Assembly (NCBI RefSeq): GCF_001598055.1
Contig: NZ_CP014844.1
Span: forward strand, 3,561,642-3,625,641
Reading direction: 5' to 3'
DNA length: 64,000 nt
Origin: Cupriavidus nantongensis
GTDB lineage: Bacteria; Pseudomonadota; Gammaproteobacteria; Burkholderiales; Burkholderiaceae
Below, piece by piece: positions 17,897-32,235 of the stretch. Each line of letters begins with the position of its first letter. The first letter of the stretch is position 1. Made by a program: the position numbers and the translations under genes. The notes under the pieces were generated by a model that had not been told where the DNA came from, made no database searches, and worked only from the letters and a program-made list of their open reading frames with translations.

Positions 17897-19726
17897 ATGT
17901 TGCGTCGCCTGGAAAGACTGATCGACCCCTTCCGCCATATGCCCGACCGCGAGCCGCCGGGCCAGGTTCTGCGCTTCTACACCTGGTACCTGCGCGAGGT
18001 CTGGGGCGTGTTCGTGCTGCTGTTGCTGGTGGGCCTGGTCGGCGCGCTGATCGAGGTGGCGCTGTTCAGCTTCCTCGGCCGGCTGGTCGACATGGCGCAG
18101 ACCACGCCCGGCGCCGAGTTCTTCAGCCGCCACCGCAACGAGCTGGTGTGGATGGCAGTGGTGGCGGTGCTGCTGCGGCCCATCTTCTTCGGCCTGCACG
18201 ACGTGCTGGTGCACCAGGTGATCAGCCCCAGCCTGTCCAACCTGATCCGCTGGCAGAACCACCGCTACGTGCTCAAGCAGAGCCTGTCGTTCTTCCAGAA
18301 CGACTTTGCCGGGCGCATCGCCCAGCGCATCATGCAGACCGGCTTTTCGCTGCGCGACTCCGCGGTGCAGGCGGTCGATGCACTGTGGCACGTGGCGATC
18401 TACGCAGTCAGTTCGCTGGTGCTGTTCGCGCAGGCCGACTGGCGCCTGATGATCCCGCTGCTGCTGTGGATCGTCTGCTACGTGGCCGCGCTGCTGTACT
18501 TCGTGCCGCGCGTCAAGCAGCGCTCGGTGGTCGCCACCGAATCGCGCTCGCGGCTGATGGGGCGCATCGTCGACGGCTACACCAATATCACCACGCTCAA
18601 GCTGTTCGCCCATACCCGCCAGGAAGAAGACTACGCGCGCGACGCCATGGCCGAGCAGACCGAGAAGACGCGGCAGGCCGGGCGCATGGTCAGCGGCATG
18701 GACGTCACCATCACCGCGATGAACGGCGCGCTGATCGCCGGCACCACCGGGCTGGCGGTGTGGCTGTGGAGCACCGGCCATGTCACCACCGGCGCGATCG
18801 CGCTGACCACCGGGCTGGTGATCCGCATCAACAATATGTCGGGCTGGATCATGTGGGTGGTCAACGGCATCTTCGAGAACGTCGGGCAGGTGCAGGACGG
18901 CATGAAGACCATCGCGGTGCCGCGCCAGGTCACCGACCGCGCCAACGCGCAGCCGCTGCGCGTGACGCATGGCGAGGTCCGCTTCGAGCAGGTCGGGTTC
19001 CACTACGGCAAGGGCTCGGGCGTGATCGAGGGCGTCAACCTGACGGTGCGGCCGGGCGAGAAGATCGGCCTGGTCGGCCCTTCGGGCGCGGGCAAGTCGA
19101 CGCTGGTCAACCTGCTGCTGCGGCTCTACGACGTCGAGCGCGGCCGCATCCTGATCGACGGCCAGGACATCGCCACGGTGACGCAGGAAAGCCTGCGCGC
19201 GCAGATCGGCATGGTCACGCAGGACACCTCGCTGCTGCACCGCTCGATCCGCGAGAACCTGCTCTACGGCAAGCCCTCGAGCACCGATGCCGAACTCGCC
19301 GCCGCGCTGCACCGCGCCCGCGCCGACGGATTCATTCCGCACCTGGTTGATGCCCACGGCAACACCGGGCTGGAGGCGCAGGTCGGCGAGCGCGGCGTCA
19401 AGCTGTCAGGCGGCCAGCGCCAGCGCATCGCGATCGCGCGGGTGCTGCTCAAGAACGCGCCGATCCTGATCCTGGACGAAGCCACCTCCGCGCTGGACTC
19501 CGAAGTGGAAGCCGCGATCCAGGAAAGCCTGGAAACGCTGATGCAGGACAAGACCGTGATCGCGATCGCGCACCGGCTCTCGACCATCGCACGGATGGAC
19601 CGGCTGGTGGTGCTGGACCGCGGGCATATCGTGGAAAGCGGCACGCATGCGGAATTGCTCGCGCATGGGGGGCTGTATGCGCGGCTGTGGGCGCATCAGA
19701 CGGGAGGGTTCGTGGGGGTCGACTGA
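17897..19726 (+). CDS. ABC exporter: fused transmembrane and ATPase domains
   Basis: A 609-residue half-transporter of the MsbA/type I exporter kind. Six transmembrane segments span about residues 25-320, followed by an ATPase domain with Walker A (GPSGAGKSTLVNLL), signature LSGGQRQRIAIAR and Walker B (ILILDEATSALDSE). An upstream in-frame GTG at 17873 would add eight residues; the ATG is preferred. Such proteins act as homodimers and expel lipids, drugs or peptides. Its substrate is not indicated by neighbours. It converges with parC across REP-like DNA. Confidence 0.88.
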   Translation: MLRRLERLIDPFRHMPDREPPGQVLRFYTWYLREVWGVFVLLLLVGLVGALIEVALFSFLGRLVDMAQTTPGAEFFSRHRNELVWMAVVAVLLRPIFFGLHDVLVHQVISPSLSNLIRWQNHRYVLKQSLSFFQNDFAGRIAQRIMQTGFSLRDSAVQAVDALWHVAIYAVSSLVLFAQADWRLMIPLLLWIVCYVAALLYFVPRVKQRSVVATESRSRLMGRIVDGYTNITTLKLFAHTRQEEDYARDAMAEQTEKTRQAGRMVSGMDVTITAMNGALIAGTTGLAVWLWSTGHVTTGAIALTTGLVIRINNMSGWIMWVVNGIFENVGQVQDGMKTIAVPRQVTDRANAQPLRVTHGEVRFEQVGFHYGKGSGVIEGVNLTVRPGEKIGLVGPSGAGKSTLVNLLLRLYDVERGRILIDGQDIATVTQESLRAQIGMVTQDTSLLHRSIRENLLYGKPSSTDAELAAALHRARADGFIPHLVDAHGNTGLEAQVGERGVKLSGGQRQRIAIARVLLKNAPILILDEATSALDSEVEAAIQESLETLMQDKTVIAIAHRLSTIARMDRLVVLDRGHIVESGTHAELLAHGGLYARLWAHQTGGFVGVD

Positions 19727-19749
19727 GACGTTGCCCGCCAGATTGGGGG

Positions 19750-19880
19750 CTCCCTCTCCCGCGTGCGGGAGAGGGTTGGGGTGAGGGCGGGAGCGCCTTC
19801 GAAGTCAGAGCTGCGGTATGCCAGCGCCTGCCCTCACCCCCTGCCCCTCTCCCGCACGCGGGAGAGGGGAGCAAACCAGC
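19750..19880. repeat. REP-like palindrome pair (copy 2)
   Basis: Two hairpins: CCCTCTCCCGC/GCGGGAGAGGG (19752-19762, 19765-19775) and CCCCTCTCCCGC/GCGGGAGAGGGG (19844-19855, 19858-19869). Layout and flanks match the pair at 5,603-5,742. It separates two convergent genes and may also stop transcription. Confidence 0.75.
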
Positions 19881-19886
19881 GGTAAC

Positions 19887-22226
<2,340 letters not shown>

Positions 22227-22305
22227 GGATAGGCAAGGATTCGGCGCGCCACGCGTTAGACCTCGACGGCCGGCGCACCGGTTGCTTGTGATTCTTGGGT
22301 GCCGC

Positions 22306-23115
22306 TCAGGGCATGGGCCGGCGCGCGCCGAGCACCATCTTCACGCGCGGGCCGCCGTCGCCATCGGCGCTGGCGCGCTTTAGCACCACGCCCTGCTGCG
22401 GCTGGTACAGCCGGTAGAACTGCAGCACGGTGCTGACATACTGCCGCGTCTCCGGATAAGGGGGGATGCGGTTGTTGTAGCGCTGCACCGCGCCCTCGCC
22501 GGCGTTGTACGCGGCCAGCACCAGCTCGAGGTTGCCGGGAAACTGCTGCATCAGCCAGCTCAGGTAGCGCACCCCGGCGGTGATGTTGGTGCGCGGGTCG
22601 GCCAGCTTCTGCTCGATGGTGCGGCGCGCATCGGCGCTGACGCCAAAGCGCGCGCCGGTGTCGGGAATCACCTGCATCAGGCCGATCGCGCCCTTGGGCG
22701 ACACCGCCGCCGGGTTGAAGCCGGACTCCACCGCCATCACCGCCTTGACCAGCGCGGGATCGACATCCTGCTTGCCGGCGATCTGGTGGATCAGCGGCTC
22801 GACGGTCTTGATATTGGGATGGTTGAGGACGTAGCGGTACAGCTTGTGCTGCTCGAGGTCGATGTCGAGGTCGATGTCACCTCGCGCCGCCTGCGCCTGC
22901 CGCGCGGCCAGGCGCCCGGTGTCGAGCCTGCCGCCGTCCTTCATGAACAGCTTGTAGCGCGCGTCGAGCTTCTGGTCGGCGAAGTGCGCCACGCCGTCGG
23001 CATCGATAAAGCCCCACAGCTCGGCATGCGCCGCCGGCACGCAGGCGAGCCCGGCCAGCGCCAGCAGCGTGGCTGCCAGGTTGCGCCTGAGTTTGCCGGA
23101 GGGTCTCATCGTCAT
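22306..23115 (-). CDS. Lytic transglycosylase (SLT domain) with DUF4124-like N-terminus
   Basis: I place the start at the ATG at 23113-23115 (MTMRPSGKL), which has an AGAAGGA RBS; the longer frame to 23190 runs through repeat DNA. The 269-residue product has a signal peptide ending near AAHAE, a short DUF4124-like region ([18 protein letters not shown]), and an SLT domain with the catalytic Glu in VESGFNP and the motif [13 protein letters not shown]. The family cleaves peptidoglycan glycan strands in the periplasm to leave anhydromuramic ends. It sits between parC and parE, which is common in beta-proteobacteria. Confidence 0.88.
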   Translation of the reverse strand: MTMRPSGKLRRNLAATLLALAGLACVPAAHAELWGFIDADGVAHFADQKLDARYKLFMKDGGRLDTGRLAARQAQAARGDIDLDIDLEQHKLYRYVLNHPNIKTVEPLIHQIAGKQDVDPALVKAVMAVESGFNPAAVSPKGAIGLMQVIPDTGARFGVSADARRTIEQKLADPRTNITAGVRYLSWLMQQFPGNLELVLAAYNAGEGAVQRYNNRIPPYPETRQYVSTVLQFYRLYQPQQGVVLKRASADGDGGPRVKMVLGARRPMP

Positions 23116-23157
23116 CGTGTGTTCCTTCTGGTGAGCACCTTGCCAAAATCTACTGTC

Positions 23158-23218
23158 ATTCCCGGGCAGGCGGGAATCCAGCGTCTTCAAGGTCGCCGGG
23201 TCCCCGCTTCCGCGGGGA
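23158..23218. repeat. Interspersed double-hairpin repeat upstream of the transglycosylase
   Basis: ATTCCCG/CGGGAAT (23158-23164, 23171-23177) and TCCCCGC/GCGGGGA (23201-23207, 23212-23218) form two small hairpins. This resembles the widespread ATTCCCGC...GCGGGAAT and TCCCCGC...GCGGGGA intergenic repeats of beta- and gamma-proteobacteria. Only one copy is in this window. Confidence 0.6.
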
Positions 23219-23274
23219 CGACGTGCAAGCGAACTGGGCGATTATCTACCCAATCGCCGGCCGGCGCTCCCCAA

Positions 23275-25266
<1,992 letters not shown>

Positions 25267-25613
25267 GGAGTCGCTACGAAAGTGATGGTCCCGGCTGCCG
25301 CGAGGCGCACAACTGTGCACGCGCCGGGGCACCGGGCACTGCATTGTAATGGAAGCGCGCGACGCCATTCCCGCAGAAAAAGCGCACCTGCCCCGCGGCC
25401 CGCGCCGGTCCGGCTTGCCGGGCCGCCGGCACTTTTTGCCGGGGCGCCGCGAGTGCGGGCGGCGCCGTACGCGTTTTCCCGAGCCGGAGTAAACTCCCCA
25501 CCACCCGGCCCCGGCCAGCCTGATGGCCGTTCCGGCGCGGTAAAACAACAAGCACAGACAATCCTGTCGGCGCCGCCTCACCTGGGCGCGGCCGCCGCAC
25601 ACCGAGCCAAGAC
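25267..25613. other. Intergenic region between parE and the MFS gene
   Basis: Very GC-rich, with no convincing gene, repeat or RNA. It must contain the divergent promoters of parE and the MFS transporter. Confidence 0.4.
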
Positions 25614-26825
25614 ATGCAGAACCGACAACTCTCCCTGACCACCGTGCTTGTGTGCGGTGGCCTGCTGGTCACGCTTTCGATGGGCATCCGGCACGGCTTC
25701 GGCCTGTTCAACCTGCCGATCACGCAAGCCCACGGCTGGAACCGCGAGACCTTCGCCTTTGCGCTGGCGCTGCAGAACCTGATGTGGGGCGCCAGCCAGC
25801 CCTTCGCCGGGGCGCTGGCCGACAAGTTCGGCGCGCTGCGCATCATGCTGCTGGGCGTGGCGCTGTATGTCGCCGGGCTGGTGGTGATGGCGCTGGCGAC
25901 CAGCGGCACCGCCTTCGCCACCGGCGCCGGGGTGATGATCGGCATCGCCCAGTCCGGCACCACCTACAGCATCGTCTACGGCGTGATCGGCCGCGTCGCC
26001 AGCCCGGAAAAACGGGTCTGGGCCATGGGCATCGCCGCCGCGGCGGGCTCGTTCGGCCAGTTCCTGATGATCCCGGTGGAACAGGGGCTGATCTCCGGGC
26101 TGGGCTGGCAGAACGCGCTGTACGTGATGGCGCTGATGGCGTGCGTGATGCTGCCGCTGGCGCTGACCCTGCGCGAGCCGCGCGAGGCCGCACAAACCGG
26201 CGGCCACCACCAGACCATCGGCCAGGCCATCCGCGAAGCCTTCGGCAACCGCAACTTCCAGCTGCTGACGCTGGGCTACTTCGTGTGCGGCTTCCAGGTG
26301 GTCTTTATCGGCGTGCACCTGGCACCGTACCTGAAAGACCAGGGGCTGACCGATCCCAAGGTGGCGGTGGTGGCGCTGGCGCTGATCGGCCTGTTCAATG
26401 TCTTCGGCACCTATAGCGCCGGCGCGATGGGCCAGCGCCTGCCCAAGCGCTACCTGCTGGCGGCGATCTACCTGGCGCGCTCGGTGGTGATCGCCGCCTA
26501 CCTGCTGCTGCCGCTGACCGTCGCCAGCACCTGGGTGTTCGCGGCGGTGATGGGTTTCCTGTGGCTATCGACGGTGCCGCTGACCAACGGCATCATCGCG
26601 CAGGTGTTCGGGGTGAAATACCTGTCGATGCTGTCGGGGGTGGTGTTCTTCTCGCACCAGATCGGCAGTTTCCTCGGCGCGTGGCTGGGGGGCTATCTGT
26701 ATGACCGCACCGGCGGCTACAACACAGTGTGGCTGATCGCGATCGCGCTCGGAGTGCTGGCGGCGCTGGTCAACCTGCCGATCCGCGAGCAGGCGGTGGT
26801 GCGGGCGCAGCCGGCGGCGGCGTGA
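25614..26825 (+). CDS. MFS transporter, 12 TM, OFA/oxalate-formate antiporter-like
   Basis: A 403-residue major facilitator protein with 12 hydrophobic segments. The loop after TM2 (ALADKFGALRIMLLG) is the usual D-(R/K)-x-G motif. The start MGIRHGFGLFNLPITQAHGWNRETFAFALALQNL and Trp-rich first loop resemble monocarboxylate/OFA-type carriers. It probably moves a small organic acid; the actual substrate is unknown. Its stop overlaps by one base the start of a small membrane-protein gene. Confidence 0.87.
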   Translation: MQNRQLSLTTVLVCGGLLVTLSMGIRHGFGLFNLPITQAHGWNRETFAFALALQNLMWGASQPFAGALADKFGALRIMLLGVALYVAGLVVMALATSGTAFATGAGVMIGIAQSGTTYSIVYGVIGRVASPEKRVWAMGIAAAAGSFGQFLMIPVEQGLISGLGWQNALYVMALMACVMLPLALTLREPREAAQTGGHHQTIGQAIREAFGNRNFQLLTLGYFVCGFQVVFIGVHLAPYLKDQGLTDPKVAVVALALIGLFNVFGTYSAGAMGQRLPKRYLLAAIYLARSVVIAAYLLLPLTVASTWVFAAVMGFLWLSTVPLTNGIIAQVFGVKYLSMLSGVVFFSHQIGSFLGAWLGGYLYDRTGGYNTVWLIAIALGVLAALVNLPIREQAVVRAQPAAA

Positions 26826-26965
26826 TGGGCACGGCCCAGGCGCGCATGGCGAAGGCAGCCGGGCTGGCGATGCTGGCCGGGGTGCTGGCGCTTGGGTTCG
26901 TCGGTTACCTGCGACCGGGGTTTATGGTCGACCTTACCAATATGGTGTTGGCCTGGTGCGGGTGA
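26825..26965 (+). CDS. Small 46-residue single-span membrane protein
   Basis: The ATG shares its first base with the TGA of the MFS gene (TGATG), so it is probably translated by re-initiation. The 46-residue product has one hydrophobic helix (about residues 11-28) after a short basic N-terminus, then ends in VDLTNMVLAWCG. It is too small for most annotation pipelines. It could be a small partner of the MFS transporter, but this is an inference from coupling alone. A bidirectional hairpin follows immediately after its stop. Confidence 0.55.
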   Translation: MGTAQARMAKAAGLAMLAGVLALGFVGYLRPGFMVDLTNMVLAWCG

Positions 26966-26985
26966 GGTCCGGCGCGTGCCGGACC
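26966..26985. terminator. Bidirectional hairpin terminator
   Basis: Perfect 8-base stem GGTCCGGC (26966-26973) and GCCGGACC (26978-26985) with a 4-base loop, exactly between two convergent stop codons (26965 and 26994). No long T-run is present. Confidence 0.6.
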
Positions 26986-26993
26986 CTCAGGCC

Positions 26994-28928
<1,935 letters not shown>

Positions 28929-29271
28929 GGGAAGGAAGACGAGACGCGAGGAAAGAAGGGACGGGCCGGCGACACGGGCGCGCCCGGCGCGCAGCCCGCA
29001 TTGTAGACGACCGGCAGCGCAAGCCGGCCGGGCAAAAAGAAGGGCCCGCGCACTGCGGGCCCAAGAGTCTCTCCTCGGTGCCCTGCTCGCAAGGCACGAA
29101 TCCAGCATAACAACCGCCCACGCCCCGCTCCAGTCGGACAAGTCCGTAAGGGAAAGCCCCCGTCAACGGCGGTCCCCGCGTAGCGGCCGGGCGGAGCCGG
29201 GCCAGATTGGTACGGCCACGCCACTCATGCGAAGATGGCGGCCGTACCCAAAGTGCCTGCTGCCCGTCCCC
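28929..29271. other. Intergenic region between the ABC-F and BenE-type genes
   Basis: No protein-coding gene seen. Apart from the leader hairpins at 29030-29112, nothing further could be supported. Confidence 0.4.
29030..29112 (-). promoter_or_regulatory. Possible attenuator leader of the ABC-F gene
   Basis: On the minus strand an extended -10 (TGTTATGCT, 29104-29112) would start a transcript near 29097. The first element is a stem GTGCC/GGCAC (29078-29097). Next is a strong terminator: 8-base stem GGGCCCGC/GCGGGCCC (29042-29062) followed by CTTCTTTTTG. No other minus-strand gene could need this terminator, since the gene to the right points away, so it lies inside the ABC-F leader. Confidence 0.45.
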
Positions 29272-30450
29272 ATGACCACCGCCTCCCTCAAATTTTCCGA
29301 CCTGTCCGTGTCGGCGCTCGTCGCCGGGCTGGTCGCGACGCTGACCGGCTACACCAGTTCGCTGGTGCTGATGATCCAGGCGGGACACGCGGCCCACCTG
29401 ACCGACGCGCAGATCTCGTCGTGGATCTGGGCGCTGTCGATCGGCATGGGGATCACCACCATCGGCCTGTCGCTGGCGTTGCGCGTGCCCATCGTGGTGG
29501 CGTGGTCCACCCCCGGCGCGGCGCTGCTGATCGCCAGCCTGCCCGGCGTGCCCTATGCCGAGGCGATCGGCGCCTTCCTGCTGGCCGCCTTGCTGATGAC
29601 CGCGGCCGGCATGACCGGCTGGTTCGACAAACTGATGCGCGCCCTGCCCGCCAGCATTGCCTCGGCGCTGCTGGCCGGCATCCTGTTCCGCATCAGCGTG
29701 GACGTGTTCGTGCAGGCGCAGCACCAGACCGTGCTGCTGCTGGCGATGTTCGCCGCCTTCCTGCTGGGGCGGCGGCTGTGGCCGGCCTATGCGGTGCCGG
29801 GGGTGCTGCTGGCCGGCGTGGTGGTGGCAGGCGTGCTCAGGCAGCTCGATTTCTCGGGCGTGCGGCTGGAACTGGCGGTGCCGGTGTGGACCACGCCCGC
29901 GTTCTCGATGCCGGCCTTCATCAGCCTGGCGATCCCCCTGTTCATCGTCGCGCTGGCGTCGCAGAACATTCCCGGGCTGGCCGTGCTGCAGGCCGATGGC
30001 TACCACGTGCCGGCCTCGCGCCTGATCACCGTCACCGGGCTGGCCTCGGCAGCGCTGGCGCCGTTCGGCTCGCACGGCATCAACCTGGCGGCCATCACCG
30101 CGGCGATCTGTACCGGTCCGCAGGCCGACCCGGACCGCCACCGCCGCTATACCGCGGCCGTGGTCTGCGGCGTCGGCTACCTGGTCGCGGGCACGCTGGC
30201 CGCCAGCATCGCCGCACTGTTCGCCGCCTTCCCGCCAGCGCTGGTGGTGGGCGTGACCGCGTTCGCGCTGCTGGGCTCGATCGCCAACGGCCTGACCGTC
30301 GCCATGCAGATCCCGGCCGAGCGCGAAGCCGCCCTGCTGACCTTCATGATCACGGCCTCGGGCATGACCCTGGCCGGCATCGGCTCGGCGTTCTGGGGCG
30401 TGGTGGGCGGCATGCTCGCCTACCACGTGCTGCGCCGCCGGGCAGCCTGA
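29272..30450 (+). CDS. benE: BenE-family benzoate/H+ symporter
   Basis: A 392-residue inner-membrane protein with about 12 hydrophobic segments. SALVAGLVATLTGYTSSLVLMIQAG, VAWSTPGAALL and NIPGLAVLQADGY are diagnostic of the BenE family, which imports benzoate or related aromatic acids by proton symport. No aromatic-degradation genes are adjacent, so the real substrate may differ from benzoate. Confidence 0.92.
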   Translation: MTTASLKFSDLSVSALVAGLVATLTGYTSSLVLMIQAGHAAHLTDAQISSWIWALSIGMGITTIGLSLALRVPIVVAWSTPGAALLIASLPGVPYAEAIGAFLLAALLMTAAGMTGWFDKLMRALPASIASALLAGILFRISVDVFVQAQHQTVLLLAMFAAFLLGRRLWPAYAVPGVLLAGVVVAGVLRQLDFSGVRLELAVPVWTTPAFSMPAFISLAIPLFIVALASQNIPGLAVLQADGYHVPASRLITVTGLASAALAPFGSHGINLAAITAAICTGPQADPDRHRRYTAAVVCGVGYLVAGTLAASIAALFAAFPPALVVGVTAFALLGSIANGLTVAMQIPAEREAALLTFMITASGMTLAGIGSAFWGVVGGMLAYHVLRRRAA

Positions 30451-30469
30451 GCCCGGGCACGGCGCGGGG

Positions 30470-30988
30470 TTACAGCAGCAGGAAAGCCAGGTCGGACAGG
30501 CCGATCTCTTCGGGCGGCACGCCCTTGCGGCGCTGGAACAGGATGTGCTGCAGCACGCGGTCGCGATCCCCGGCGAAGCTGTCCGGATCCAGCCGCAGCG
30601 CCACGCGCGCGTAGTGCTCGGCCAGCAGCCGGTAGACCCGGTGCCGCACCCGCAGCATCTCGTTGTCGGCATGCAGCCGGCTCATCGTGCCGGCGTGCTC
30701 CTCCTCCAGCTGGCGCAGGCTCACCACCACCCGGGCATGCATGCCGCGGTAGCGGTCGATCTCCGCATGGGCCTTGCGCAGCTCTTCACGCAGCGCGCGC
30801 ACGTCCTGCATCAGCTTCAGGTTATGCTGCACGCCGCGCTGGATGCGCGTGGCCTCTTCCAGCGCGTGGTCCGCCGCCGCAATGGTGTCCTGCCAGGGAT
30901 TCGCGTCCGGCGCGATGGCCGTGTCCCCTGTCCCCGATGTCCCCGCTGTTGCCGGCCCGGCCGCGCCGTCGATGCCCGTGTGTTGCAT
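30470..30988 (-). CDS. Coiled-coil protein of unknown function
   Basis: The start is set at the ATG at 30986-30988 (MQHTGIDGA), which follows a good AGGGGAG RBS. The 172-residue product has a disordered N-terminus rich in Gly/Ala/Thr (about 1-35), a long charged helix with coiled-coil character (about 40-115, for example REELRKAHAEIDRY and LRQLEEEHAG), and a conserved-looking C-terminal part (RDRVLQHILFQRRKGVPPEEIGLSDLAFLLL). No family was recognised. It converges with benE, 19 bases apart. Confidence 0.6.
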   Translation of the reverse strand: MQHTGIDGAAGPATAGTSGTGDTAIAPDANPWQDTIAAADHALEEATRIQRGVQHNLKLMQDVRALREELRKAHAEIDRYRGMHARVVVSLRQLEEEHAGTMSRLHADNEMLRVRHRVYRLLAEHYARVALRLDPDSFAGDRDRVLQHILFQRRKGVPPEEIGLSDLAFLLL

Positions 30989-31250
30989 ACCGCTCCCCTT
31001 TCCCCGTGCCCGCCGCCGGCATCGTGATCTCGTGCCGGCTTGGTCAGGCAAAACTACCGCGACTGCCTGGACGACCCTGTTGCCGCGCGCCAGCGTGGAC
31101 CCGCCTATTTATCGTTCTGCGCGCCACATTCAACCCGCCCTTGCCGCCGCGCACAACCACCGCGACGGAGGGACGCGGCTTTGGCGCAACATGCGCGGGA
31201 CGCTAAGATGCCGGCTCAGGCCCATTGCCGGCCAGCCTCTTCTGCATGCC

Positions 31251-31583
31251 ATGAACGGATATTTGCTTCTCGCCCTCGCCATCGTCGCCGAGGTCATCGC
31301 CACCAGCAGCCTGAAAGCCTCGCAGGGCTTTACCCGCTTGCTGCCCAGCGTGCTGGTGGTCACCGGCTACGTCGCCGCCTTCTATCTGCTGATGCTGGTG
31401 ATGCGCACCGTCCCGGTCGGCATCGCCTATGCGATCTGGAGCGGCGCGGGCATCGTGCTGGTATCGCTGATCGCGGTGGTGTTGTACCGGCAGGTGCCGG
31501 ACCTGGCGGCCTGTGTCGGGATCGGGCTGATTATTGCCGGGGTGGCGGTGATCCAGCTGTTTTCGAAGACGAGCGCGCATTGA
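31251..31583 (+). CDS. SMR-family multidrug efflux protein (EmrE-like)
   Basis: A 110-residue protein with four hydrophobic segments. ALAIVAEVIATSSLKASQGF contains the conserved Glu of TM1 (position 14 in EmrE), and VPVGIAYAIWSGAGIVLV is the family signature. It probably exports cationic compounds by proton antiport as a dimer. The last 53 bases overlap the convergent DUF2188 gene. Confidence 0.9.
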   Translation: MNGYLLLALAIVAEVIATSSLKASQGFTRLLPSVLVVTGYVAAFYLLMLVMRTVPVGIAYAIWSGAGIVLVSLIAVVLYRQVPDLAACVGIGLIIAGVAVIQLFSKTSAH

Positions 31584-31809
31584 CCAGCATCGCGCGCTGA
31601 TTCTTCCCCTGCTGGCCAAAGGAAATACGCCGGCCGATGCGGCCATCGCGCGTGTGGACGATCAGGTCGACCCGCTCCTGCTCCGCCTTGGCCGTGCCGG
31701 CCGCAATAGCCGCTTCCCGGCTGGGGAACAGCAGGCGGCCCTCGCTGCCGCACGCGCGCTCCACCACCCACTGAAGTCCCTCGATCCGCAAAACGTGAAC
31801 GTCCGACAT
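31531..31809 (-). CDS. DUF2188-type protein with C-terminal extension
   Basis: A 92-residue protein whose first about 65 residues match the small DUF2188 family (WVVERACGSEGRLLFPSREAAIAAGTAKAEQERVDLIVHTRDGRI). The family is short, of unknown function, and common in proteobacterial chromosomes and islands. The last about 27 residues lie over the 3' end of the SMR gene on the other strand, and may be accidental. A closely related short gene is at 34,593. Confidence 0.65.
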   Translation of the reverse strand: MSDVHVLRIEGLQWVVERACGSEGRLLFPSREAAIAAGTAKAEQERVDLIVHTRDGRIGRRISFGQQGKNQRAMLVNARSSSKTAGSPPPRQ

Positions 31810-31991
31810 GGCTGCTCCAAAACTGACGGACCGAGTATCTGCAGATGGCACCCTGGCCGGTATCGGATTTTGTCCGACAGGGCGGATTTGCAACAGCGCA
31901 GGACGAGATGCGGCAGACGATAATGCCGCTGCAAAATCCTGGAATGACCGGGGAGGAAGGATTTTGGCAGAAGTTGCCAAATGAGAATCGG

Positions 31992-32066
31992 TGGTCCCGC
32001 CGACAGGAATCGAACCTGTATCTAGCGCTTAGGAGGCGCTCGTTCTATCCATTGAACTACGGCGAG
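31992..32066 (-). tRNA. tRNA-Arg (anticodon CCT)
   Basis: The minus strand folds into a complete cloverleaf: acceptor CTCGCCG/CGGCGGG (one G-U pair), D-stem GTTC/GAAC, anticodon stem AGCGC/GCGCT around loop CTCCTAA (anticodon CCT, read for AGG), T-stem ACAGG/CCTGT with loop TTCGATT, discriminator A and encoded CCA. It reads rare AGG codons. It is a common integration target, and an integrase gene starts 170 bases from its 5' end. Confidence 0.95.
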
Positions 32067-32235
32067 GGGATAGATTCTTCCCATTGACCGGGAACCCTTG
32101 CCGGAAGCGGCTTCGCCTTATTTGGCGCGGGTTTCCGGGAATGAGACCGACGTCACAACTGTCACTCCATGTCACCTCATATCATCCTGTCTCACGCACC
32201 GCGTGCTACAGATTTGCTACAGGGAGACAGACCGT

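Noticed and set aside
32098..32235. Longer integrase reading frame starting at 32,098.
   Set aside because: The extra 46 residues are not integrase-like; the ATG at 32,236 has a good RBS and leads directly into the arm-binding domain.
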